A stretch of 41,722 nt of DNA from Dipylidium caninum. Taxonomy: Eukaryota; Platyhelminthes; Cestoda; Cyclophyllidea; Dipylidiidae. Of this stretch, positions 24,004 through 36,000 are shown in pieces; the first letter of the stretch is position 1; each line of letters begins with the position of its first letter. The notes beneath the pieces are model-generated. The model ran no database searches and was not told the DNA's origin. It saw only the letters and a program-made list of their open reading frames with translations. The stretch covers positions 1 through 41,722 of the forward strand of contig QEYB01001232.1 of NCBI GenBank assembly GCA_017562135.1. The letters are read 5' to 3'. The position numbers were made by a program, and so were the translations under genes.

Positions 24004-27000
24004 CTGGGTTGTCTTCGACATCCGGAGGGCTTACGGCGACCTCGTTTGGTCTCTATGCCGGTTAAGTCCCCCCCCTCTTCCCCAATACCATTTCCGTGGC
24101 TTTCGTCCTCCTCATCAGTACTCGAGAGAGAGAGGGAGATGCGGAATGCTCGCCGGGTGAGCGAACTTCCTCTGAAATGAAGATTTTGGGATAAAAGGCA
24201 AGGTGACTGGGAATACTAGGCAATGTCTCTACGATGTGGACAGGGCGTTTCTCAACGCCTCCGACTCCACTTCAGCCAATTACACGAGTTGACCCAATCA
24301 TTAACGTAGGAATTCTTCCTCTCGTGCAATTTTACACTGGGGGCCTGCGAAAAGCAATGGAACGCAATGCCTCAGGGCTCAGTTCACCTCCCAGTTCCAC
24401 ATTCTTCCAACGCTCACGTTTACGCCACTCCCAGCCAGTGCCCCCAAAGCCAATTGCAACCATTCTTTTACGATTCTAACGCTCATGACTTAAAAAGACT
24501 CTGAGAATGCAGAAATAGCCAAAGATCCTCCTAACTGCAAAATCGGATCCCAGAACGATTTTGCCTCCCTTCGGGAAAAAAGTTAGGAAAGCCTGTGGAC
24601 AGGGGAGAGGAGATGAAGGTGTCAGGATCAGCATCCCTAAAATTAATTCCTCAGACTACTCACTCACCATCGAAATCCAAGTGGCTGTCGATTTCCGCAG
24701 ACAGGTTCGTTTCGCCGTCCAATTACTTGCTCGACCCCGCCGATTCGGACAGCGTGCGCTTCTGCCTGCGCGTCGTTCTCTTCGCAATCGCGATTATGCC
24801 CACGGCGATCCCTCATTTCCTGCTTGATCGACTCTATTGCCGACCGAACCATCGCCGAGCTGAGCTCCTCTTTCTCTGGCAGGCTGTGAAGGAGTGGAGG
24901 AGGAAAAGTTGACTAAGTTTGGGCAGCCCCGCAGTGTGTGCATGAGCGTCGGGGGGGGGGGAGGAGGAGAGAAGAAGGGTGGCAGAGGGCGAGTTGTGTG
25001 AACAACCGCAAGCAAATACTGCAAAACGAAGTTGTCCATAGCGTTGTCACAGAACTAAGAAACGATTGCGATGATAATGAAGCTTTGGGACAATGTGAGT
25101 GAGATGTTAGAGTCTAACGCGAAGGAACCCACCCCGATCAACCAAAGACCTTCAGCCCGACAGAGAACTTTTCATCCATGACTAAGAGGAGAGTGTCAAA
25201 CCTGCCAAGGCATCAATCAATCACGCCGCCACCCCTCTATCCCCACCTGCGTTCCCCTCTCGCGCAAGGCCATTCGTTCAGTACTCGGCAAAGAGCCGTT
25301 GTGGCATGGAATGCTTTTGACGCGGATACCTCCACGCGCGATAGTGGGGAAAACGAGCGAAAGAAACAGTGGCAAAACCATGGGTCAGCCGAGTTAGAGA
25401 GGCAAAGCAGCTCAGACGTCCCAGTAAATTGCCTCTGCGCCCCAGTATGTCACAAATAATAAGGACGGCAAGGGCCTCCACGAGGAAGGCGTCAACTGCG
25501 ACTCACCAAAAGCCTCCAACACATCCGCTCATGAATTCAACAAGCCGATTTGACTTGCGTGCCGTGGTGAAAGGACCCTCGTGTCAATTGGCGAGTGGTG
25601 TTAGGCAGACGCAACCAGCTTCCGGCGTCGCCAAGTGGATTAATTAATTAATGAAACGAAGGAAATGACGTCAGCAATACGTCTATCAACATCTTTTTTT
25701 TTCTCCCTCCCGTCTGCGTGCACTCGCAGTGCTGCCGGGTGGCCAGAGGCAAGTAAAAATTTGGAGGAGATAAAGGACAATGAGGTCCAACTTCGCAACC
25801 CAATACTGCCATAAAATTGTGATTTGACTCAAAAAGACAAAATTTGCGTCACTAGGAGGTGAGTATGGGTGGTGGCTCAAAAACAAGAAGGCTGAGTGAA
25901 GAACTGAAGTCAAGGTAATTTAGAGGACATTGAAAAAAGGGCAGGAAGCAAGAAAGTGAACTCTTTCAAGCCTGTGAAAGAAACTAGCCGGCGAAAAATG
26001 GTTGAGATCCGGAAAATAAGCACACTTAAATTGCATGAGAACGCGAACTTTGGTGACTACTTGAGAATAAAAATTGGTCTGAGAATGTAGCGAGGCAAAA
26101 AAGGCCGTTTTTTTCCTGCATCTGTGACTGTGAGTGTGCCAAACGCAGAGGATGACTTCGAGGAAGTGGGAGTGCGAGCACACCTTAGAGTTCCGGTGAA
26201 ATTTAATCGAAGAGCGCGTCTTACGATGGAATAAACGTAAACTGAGGACACGAAGAAAAGAAGATACGCGCCCACCGTTACCTCAGGCGGCCGCAATTAG
26301 AAGAGAAGCAGAAATTTGGTGATTACCAAATCGTGACAAAGGTGAGCATGGCCTCCTGCCAAGAATGAGAGAGCAGCACGCTGCCTTTAGCACAGATATG
26401 CAGGCACACGTCGATGTGTGTGTGTAAGAGTGAAAATGAGAGTGAGAAAGGCGAGAAACAGACCTGCAGGGAGCGAGGGAGGGAGAAATGAAGGAGAGAG
26501 AGAGAGAGAGAGGGAGAGAGGGAGGAAGGAAGGAAGGAAGGGAAGAAGAGGAAAAGGTAAGTAAAAAAAAGCGAAGATGAGGGCGAAAGTAAGAACGGGA
26601 GGGAGAGCAGGGGCGAGGGCGAATGACCACGTGAACAAGGACGACCAGGGAGAGAGGGGAGAGAGGGGGGAGAGGGAGAGAGAGAGGGCGGGGGATGAGC
26701 GAGCGGGAGAGAAGGCGAGTCGTCAACCAGGACGCTCGTGGTGACAGTCGCGCACTTCCTGGTTGTCTCCACACGTCCTCCCCACGTCAGCAACAGTTCC
26801 GCGCACTCAAACAAGCCTCTGCTCGCCTCCACACGTCTCCGAATGAACGCGACTCACTCACTCACTCACGGTGGTGGTGGTGGTGGCAGTGGCTGTTGGA
26901 AAACTCCTCCTCGTATGACGAAGACGGCCAAAAGCATCGCAAGGCACCCTGTCTCCGCCCTCTCGCCGCCCCTCCTCGCCTCGAGTCCACGTGGGCGCAT

Positions 27001-30000
27001 GTGGAGCGGAGGTGAGTTTGAGCCTCAGGTAAAGGCCATCAACGCATGGGAGCAACGTTTCGTCGTCGAGGCAGTTGACGGAGGCTGCACCACGAAGTGA
27101 CAGGCCCCTCCACTCCACCTCGACCGGTTAACGCCGTCGCTCTCCCTCCCTCAATCCCTCGCTCCCTTCCCCTTCCCCTTCCCCTCCCTTCCCTTTCCCC
27201 TTCCTCTTCCTCTTCCTCTTCCTTCCCCTTTCTCCCCTCAGTCTGCCTGCCTGCCTGCCTGCCCCTCCCCTCCCCTCCCCTCCCCAGTGGAAAGGCAGTG
27301 GGAGGCCACCTCCCCCCCCCCTCCCACTGCACTGAGAGGTCGCCTTCCTCAGTGTTGGGTGTCGAGGCTGTCGAGGCTGCCGAGGTTGTCGGGGCAGACG
27401 GCGACTCGAGTTGCCTCTCGGTGGCCCACACACCACAACGCTCTCAGTGCTGTTAGCACGAGGGCGTTGGGGGCGTGGGGTGGGGGGGGGGTGGGGGAGG
27501 GGAAGGGAGATGCAGACAGACGAGATGCACGTCGCGCCACCCCACCCCACCCCACCCCACCCCTCAACGCCGCAAAACCTGCCCTAACACCGCCCCGCCC
27601 AACGCCGACAGCCTCATCAACCGCCACTTCAAGTGCACCAGGCTCCTGCCCACCAGCGCCCCCCAGCGGCCCCCAGCACCCACCAGCCCCCTCCAGCTCC
27701 CACTCGCGAGCCAATCCGCATTCCGCCCTCGTGGCGCTGTCGCGTTTGAGGCGCCGCAAGTGCGCGTCCCCGCGACCGATGGAGAGACGCGCAGACCTCG
27801 AGTGAGAAGGAAGAGGCCAAATCGGCCACCAAAGTGGGGCTGAGGCAAGAAAGGCAAGACGACGCAACCGATGCCAGTGGCGAGGCTCATTCGAGCTCAT
27901 TCGGCTCATTCGAGGCTCATTCGAGGCTCCCACGAATGCACCCCCACACCCTGTGCAAAGACATCGACTCGAAGTGTCGGAAGAAGATGAATGTGGGGGG
28001 GGCACTTGACTGCGGAATTTCTCAGTCCCACCCTTCAGCCGGCGTGATTGATGGGAGAGCGCGTCTTCACGCCGAAACACACGTTTCTTCACATGCACCC
28101 TCGTTTGCTCCACAGTCTGTACCGCCGTTGCCGCCGTTTGCCGCCGTCGCCGCCACAAATTCCGTGCTCGTTGTGGCGACGAGTGTTGAGTGCTCGCCTC
28201 GAGTGCTCGAAGAGAGCCCACCGAGAGGCCATCGCGCAGAAACACGTCAACGCCAGAAAACCACCAACTCCTCCGTCTCTCCGTGCGTCGATTCACCCAG
28301 GCACGAGTGACCGGTGGTGGGTGGGGTGGGTGGGTGGATGGGTTGGTGGAGCAACGGCCAAGTGGGTGTACCGTCCTCCAACCCACGCTGCCGCCGTCGC
28401 GACCCCAACTCCAATCGCAGTCGCAGCTGCAGCGCCACCACCACCGCCTCTGCTCCACGCCTTACAAGTGCCTGCTGGTGGAAGGTGCGGAAGGACGCCT
28501 GGAACATTTGTGTGGTTGTGGGGAGGGAGGGAGGGAAGGTGAGAGGGAGGAGGAAGGGAAAGTCGGAGAGTTGGAGAGACGAAATCATCCCATCTCGCCC
28601 TCCTTGCGAGAATGCCCTGCCTCACTCAGTGGACGCAGCACACTCCTCGTTCAGTCGGTAGCGCCGCAGTCTCGTGCTGCTCCCAGGGACATGTGAAGTC
28701 GTCTCCACGGCCGATGGGAGTCAGTCAATCGGCGACTAAACGATTGGGCAAATAAGCGAGCTAACGCGTGAGCGAGTGGAGGAGTCAAGAGCGAGAACAC
28801 CGGTCGTGTGTGTGTTCTCACACAGGTCGTGCGATTCGTGTGTGTGGAGGGCAGAGAGGAGCAAAAAGTGCACTTGATTGGGGAAACCTGCTGAGACGAC
28901 GCTGCCTCCGAGTTGGAGTAAACCGACTGTGAGGCAGAAGTCACCTTCCACCGCCACGACGTGGTGGATTCTTGAGGGTCGTCTTCAACGCTCAACCGTT
29001 TCATTTCCGCCACCACATTGTCCATTTGGCTTAGCCTCGTGCAATGTGAAGCTCAATCATTAATATTAGGCCCTTTAAATAGAACGAGACAAAAGGGAGT
29101 TGCGAGGGACTCCCGAAGTATCGTTTGCCTCTTTCCTAGACTTTCTCGGCTATCTTGTGTGGTAAACGGAACGTATGACCACTTTAGTAGAAACCGGTTA
29201 ACCCTGTGCTCGAGAGTGCAACGAGGATGATGGTAATGATGGCGGCGCCGTGTGTACACGGTTTGAAGAGGGGAAGGAAGGGACGCCTTTCGAAATTGCA
29301 GAGCAGAGTCCAACCTCTGTGCATGTACAGGATGGCGGGTGCAAAATATGGTTATTGTCAAAGAAATTAACCTTAGCTGGTGACAGCTAAAAAGAGAGCA
29401 GGAGTCGCTCTCGGCACCCTGGCCCTTGAAAAATAACAGCAAACTTCGCCGGAGAAGGTGGTAACTAAAGAAGCAAACTAAGGAAGCAATTGGAAAGCGC
29501 CATGCCGCATTATTATGAACTTCATGGAACTATGAAAGGCCATGAAATTGCACGAGGTGTTAGTTTCGCCTGTCACTGACGATATCAACCAAATTTGCTC
29601 GGGGGGGGCTTTATCTTTGCGACTTCTTAATCCAGTTTGTGGATAAATAATTTCAACTCGGTTAATAAATAAAAGATTTTCCGTTAAAGGTAGGAGTGGA
29701 GATAGCACCTTCAACTCCCACTGTTGGAATAAAAAAAAGAAGAAGTTTGAAAGGCTGAAAGTACCCTCCGCCGTAGGCAGGAGAAAAGAAAGACAATTAA
29801 TCGAGGCAGAAAGAGTGGCTCACTTTGCAATGCGTAGCATCGCCTCCGCCTCATCTCTCTCCAACGGAGTTTGCGGATGGAGTCGATGTTGGTAGTGCCT
29901 CCGACGGTGGTGCTGATGACGATGATGTCGGGATCGTCCATGCATTGCGGCGGGTAAATTCGAGTCGGGATCAAAGAGGTGAACATCGTAGTCGTGGTCC

Positions 30001-33000
30001 AGGGGAATTGTGACTCGGAGAGACGCTCCCACCTGAAGTGGGAGGCCCAAAGCCACCGCGGCGAGACGACATGGAGTGGCGGTAGGTGGGGCGAATTCGT
30101 GGCGCACTGCGCCTGAAAGGCCCGGGCCGCCAACACCTTCTCCGTGTTCTGACGACAGGCCACGAGGTGGGTGGTGAAGGCTCGGTGGCTGGGAGATGGG
30201 ACAGGAAAATGGTGAAATACGTCGTGTCTACCAGTTGCCTATCAGCATCAAAAATAGAAACAGTCCTCCCACTCAGGACCACATAACGACTGCAAAACAA
30301 CCGTTTTCTTCCTCATTACAAGTTCAAAACCGAATCAAGGAATTAGGAAATGTTCCCGCCCCGAAAAGGGGATAAAAGCAAGCGGGAGACGCACTTCGAC
30401 CGCCAACCAAACCGCTAACGTTGGGAGGCGAAACGAGCGTCTTGGTTACCTCTGAAGCCCTTTCTCGACATCGTTAGGCCCAAAGGGGTGGCAAAGCCCA
30501 AGTTGTCAAAACCAGATCATGCAGACAAAATGATGTTAATGCAGGATGGAAGTGGCGCGAAATTTTCGGTTTCATCCAACTGCACATGAGATCCCAGTGG
30601 AGTCAACACAGTAAGAAAATTAATATTTTTGCTGCCTAATGTCAGTCTCGCCGGTTGGTTTAAGTGAAAGGACACGTCTAGCGAGGATGGAGTGAAAGGT
30701 GACTGATAATTTGCTCTCGACAATGAGAAAAGCCCGAGTCTGTCAGCTTAAACAAAATGCCAGTAATGCTAGAGAGAAAAATCAAAATGTCATTCTCCAT
30801 CCAGGTAAGTATGGTGAATGCTTTCACACCATGAGCCGTGCTGGTTGTGAAAACAAATATTGTTTTGATCGCGAGATGTGTCAACACGGGGGACTCAATG
30901 GCTCCCTCAACACCGGCGAGAAGTAAGGACCGACCTCTGCGCCTCGCCACCGTCTACCTCGTCTCCCCTTCCCTCGTGACACTGGGACAAGAAGGAGTAA
31001 ATTTATTGCACCCAACTTCATTGTTGCATGGGCTCCTCACCGAGGCTTGGCGATGAGAATTACGGAAAACGAGGGGGGATAGAGGGAGCGATCGCCGTGC
31101 TTAAACTCCGACTCCCCCCCCCCCTCCCCCCTCAACGCTCAGTCGACCACCCATGACGAGGCATCAGGCGTCGCAGAGCCACCATGAGCTGTCATTGCCA
31201 ACCGGGGTGTGTTGAGACTGAGAAAGCGCCCCACTTTGCCAGTGCCACTGGCGGCACGAAAGTGAAGACAATAGGAGATGGTTGGATAGCCGTTCGAAAG
31301 GGATTTTATCAAGACAAACAACGATTTTAGGGGAAAAGACTAGGTAACCCGCCATCGGAGTGCAGGAGAAGTGCCACGGGGCGCCAAGAGACGCAAACCA
31401 CTTCCGTGGCACTTCAGTGGTGGTCGAGTGAGGGGGCGGAGGGGAGGTGAGGGCGGAGAGGGTCGTTACACACGAATGTGTGTGTGTGTTGTGTTTGTGC
31501 ACATTAAATTCAATGCCAAAATGCAAAACGAGCACCGCGAAATGGCTCATAAAATGACTCCGATTTGAGGAATGCGCCAAGGGTGTGGAGATGCCTCGAA
31601 AGCGATTCATTTCGCGCTTTGTTGACTCCAATGAACACGAGTGAGTTGATTGCTTTGAGTGAAGAGGGCTGCGAACGAGCCTCTTCCGCAAGCACAGTGA
31701 AGAGATGCTTCGAGGATTGTGCGCTCATGTTAAATCAGTCTGCACAAATACTCAAAAACGTTGTCACCCACCCTGAGTGAACGAAAAGAATAATCCCGAG
31801 ACAGAGGCGTTTGTCGGGACGGTGACAAGGTGACCTCTAATTAAAAACCGTGGTCTCGTCTTCACTCGGGCAAAGGGTCGACTCTGGTGTGCTGGAGTCC
31901 CTCAGTTTGGAGAAATTATTAAAAGTTGCATATACGTGACCCAAGTAGGGTGATTCATCTGTATTCCATCAACTTTCCACTGAACTCTCAGCCGTTTTGG
32001 ACGGTTAAGGAGGGCTTCAAAGTCGGAAAGTGGGTTAAGTAGTCGCCTCGTATGGCGCTATAAAAGCAGGCACGATGGAAAGAGAAGGTTCGAGAGGATG
32101 AAATCACAAGGCATCTTCTTCCTCCCCTTCACTCGTGTAGAAGTCCGAAAGTAGAGAACACAAGCGAGGGACATACTAGGTGTGAAAATTGGTGAGGCTG
32201 TGTACCCTCCAATTCGTGAGTTGCCGTCTTGGAAGACTGGTGGGTTGTCACCGTGGTTAAAGACGTATGGGCGATGCTGATTAAGTGAAATTAGTAGCAG
32301 TAGAGGAATGCTACAGATTTAACTGAAGAAGCAGAAATGATCAGGCCGGTGGAAGGAATTGTGCTTCACAGAGACCCCCGACTTTGCAGTGACAAAGGGA
32401 AGAAAATTCCACTCAGGGAAGAGAAATTACAGAGTAAACGGTTTCGCAAGCCGGCTTAAAACTATTCTTCTCCATCGTGTTGTCGCGAAGCGACGTCGTC
32501 ACTCGAGTCAAAAAAGCCACTTCTAGTCCGGAGTGACATCGAGTACGAGAGTTCGGATGTTTGGTGATGAAAAGGCTACTTCGCCCACAGTAGATCGTGG
32601 CTGAAACACAACGCAGCCCCAGCACCGCTTCACCATCTCCTACTTCCCCCCCTTCACTCCACTCCAGGTCTTTTGCCAAATTAGACAGAAGTTACTTCCC
32701 ACACGATCCACTGGTTGGCTGAGATGCAGTTATTTCACAAACAAAGCGACTTTTTCCTTAACACGCAAAAACGACATCCCCTCATTCTCCTGTCCTGGCA
32801 CCTGAGTCTCCTCAAGTCGAGCTTTGCGTATATTAAAGCAGTGCCCTCTACCCGAAAAACCCCCTAAAAGTCTGTTTTCCTGGAGCGCAAATTGAGATGA
32901 AAACCACCTTCGGCTACCCACCCCTGCCAAACAAACGTGTTTTGGTGGAAAACTGGAGTTGTTAATTAACTTTGTGAGATATGTGAGAATGCATCAAATC

Positions 33001-36000
33001 GAGGAAGTGGAAGGCTATGAGAATTGCACTGATCGTTTGTCGACCTTCATATATAGGAAAGCACACGAAGAGAGAGAGAGAGAGGAGAATTTCATGCCGC
33101 ATGACGATGAAAACAAAAATAGGTGAAGATGGCACGCATTGTAAAGAACTGTTCTCTGGAAATCTTACGCACTATGTGGGTTAATTATGAAGTCCGGGGC
33201 GGGCAAAAATTAAGTGTTGTCGACTTAATCGTGGACCGAAAAGACTGAAGTGGGATCGACCTTTCGTGTAGAGAAAACCCGTGAGTAAAAGAGGAGTTTC
33301 AAGCAAACTCACCCAGCAGTGCTTTATCCGTAGTCAGGGTTGTTTCGGCAACCGCAGGCGGTTATGCAGCGTGGCCCCCAGGCGAGGGCAATCTGGCCGG
33401 CCAGCGAGTCGAAGGCGGGCCGATTGCGCTGCGTCAGTCCCGAGAGAGTGATGTGGGTGTTGGGTCCGAGCACTCGGGCTCGCATCTGCGACATCACATT
33501 CGCCACGTGCGGGATGCCCGACAATCTGGCGCAGAGAGACGAAGGAAAAGTTAGCAACAACCGTCTCGGAGCGAAAATTTGGGGCTGCTACCTGACCAAT
33601 CCATCCTCTTAAGAGACTTTCAACTTGGAATTCCCCAGTGTAAAATGGTTAAGGAGGCTCTTGGTGTTGTAGGAGAGACCTACGCCAGAGAGAATCTACT
33701 CCACTGCTCTACACTCGTAAAATTAAAAATAGAGCGTTCCTTTTGTGAGGGGTGTTAGAGGCCCCACAACAGTTGACGTGAATAACGGAACCCGTGAGAG
33801 GGAGACGAAAGAGACTGACGTCGAATGAATTAACAAGTGGCATAGCGGTCAGCTTCCGATGTTGGTAATCAACTCCTCACCTTTTTAATTTCGCTTAACA
33901 TCCATGACGCGGGGTGAAAGAAAACGATGATAACGCGACAATCCCCACGGTCTAAGACCACCGTAAACTCAAAGACCGTGTCTCAGGGAACGGGCAAAAG
34001 GAAGGCCACCAAAGTCACCAAGAAGACCGCGGTCTACTCGACAAACTCAAAGGTGCAAAAAAAAATAAGAAGAATAGTCACCTAGACAAAAAGTAGCTAC
34101 CGGTTTTCCTTCTTACTGAAACTATTGTAACTACTGAATACAAACGTCAAAGAGGCGAGATAATGGGCTTTTCAGTCGGTTTTTGACCGCCTTAACAACC
34201 GGAAAGGAAAGTCGTCGACTTTGGATAATCCAATCCTAATCGGGGCTCCCAACAGAAGGTGCAGGCATTTCAAATCTTACTAACAACCTAATTTTCGTTG
34301 GTTTGCGGAAAAGAAACTACTATGGTAAGAGGTGATGTTGGTACCTGGACCCCTTGTCCACTGATATGTCTCCTTCTTTGCGTCGATTCACGATATACTT
34401 GTCATACGCACGATAATAGCGACGATGTATCTCCGTCAATATCTCCTCCAATCTCAGTAAGTAATCCGCATCAAAAGCGTCGAGAGCCTCCTCACTCATC
34501 TCAAAGATCGACGGTGATGGAGACAACGGGGGTGGCAGCGGAGACGTACATAGCGGCGGATAATTCAAAGCCTCGCCTTCTGACCTCTCTTTAGCTAATA
34601 CATCTACTGGAGGTTTCTTTTCACCGCTTTCCCCTTTCGTAAACTTGGCCGACTCTGTATCAGGTTCCGCTTTAACCTCTTCTCCTGCAAATTTCGAGGA
34701 TTCGGCCATTTCTGATGACGTAATAGGTTTAGTTTGTTCCGTTGTTACTAAAGCCTCCTCTAAGGACTTAAATGACCCTTGAGAAGACTCCGAAGGCGTT
34801 GTTTTCTCCAATGGTTTAGATGCGACTGTTGTATAGTCCAGAAGTACAGCAGCAGGCTCACCAATTTTTTCTGGGTTTGCTTCAATTTTGCCGAGTTTTG
34901 AGCTAAATTTGGAGTGGTAGAAATGCCACCATTATTCGATTCCTTCAGTAAAATTCTCCTTATATTAGTCGTGGGGACTGTACTTATGGGGGAAGTAATG
35001 TCGTCTCAAAGCTGTCATAGGTCAAATTAAATTCACCTCTTCTAATCCTTATGAGATTACAATAACTTAACTTCTTCACAAACCGCATTAAGATGTGCCA
35101 TGTGATGGCCTAAAAGTGGTCTACCCACAGATTCCAGGCGAGTATTCAGCCTGCAAATATATTCTACCCTCGGAGACTGAAATAATAATTATCGTTGAAC
35201 GAGTTATGCGTACTGTCGAGTGGAATTTCAAACACATGCGAATGATTAAGCAGTTAGACTAATGATTTTAAAAGCGAAACGACTCACAAATTCGAGGAGG
35301 AGGAGGGACCTTTCTTCATCTGAGGAGTTAGAGGTGTCTGTCGAAGTCGATGTTCCCGTCGGCGAGGGGGATTGAAGGCGCGGAAATCGGGCATTGGCAT
35401 CATTGACAGCGGTCGTCCCGGAGGCCCATTTATATCTCCCACCTCCGGAAAGAATCTAGTGAAGAAACGGACGCTGAAACTACCTCATCACAAGAAGATT
35501 GGGAAGTTCTGCCTAAGGCATTTTCCCATTGGATAAATTCTTGCAATTACTAGGGTGGGTTTCCACATAGCAACGATAATCTGTAAAATGCCCCCTATGA
35601 ATGGGTGAAGGAATATATTTCCCGATTATTTAGCCAGTTTTCATGAAGAAAAGCTCACCGGTACGGTTGAACTTGGATAAGATTGGGTGACAGTCCAAAC
35701 ATCACCTCTATCGTCGATGATACAGACGAGGTGAAAACCTCTGGGAAAGAGAGCTCTAAGGGAGAGAAAGACACCAAAATGATAAGGACAGAGTCGATTC
35801 GTCGTCCAGACCAAATCTACTCACCTTAAATTGGCTGACTTAGTGAACAGGATTGAAGCACTCATCGCGAGAAAGAATGCGTTGACAGAAGTACTTCCGT
35901 TTGGGGTCGAGAATACTGGCCAGCTGATGAGCCGTAGGCACGATTGCCGAAGGTACATATGTGCATCTGGAAGCGCTTCACCATTCGGCGCAAAAATTTG

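Larger units (their letters stand above)
26325..28600 (-). repeat. Dispersed repeat, copy B (inverted partner of 12625-14800)
   Basis: This is the reverse complement of copy A, colinear over about 2.2 kb, with differences mainly in simple-sequence tracts. Matching blocks include GCACGCTGCCTTTAGCACAG (26378 area), TCGTCAACCAGGACGCTCGT (26719 area), CATCAACGCATGGGAGCAAC (27037 area), GACATCGACTCGAAGTGTC (27960 area) and CGAGAGGCCATCGCGCAG (28221 area). It appears to sit in an intron of the FCP1-like gene, between the exons at 28888 and 24883. It contains a 369-codon open frame (28458-27349, minus) that is not preserved in copy A, so I do not call a gene. Confidence 0.8.
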
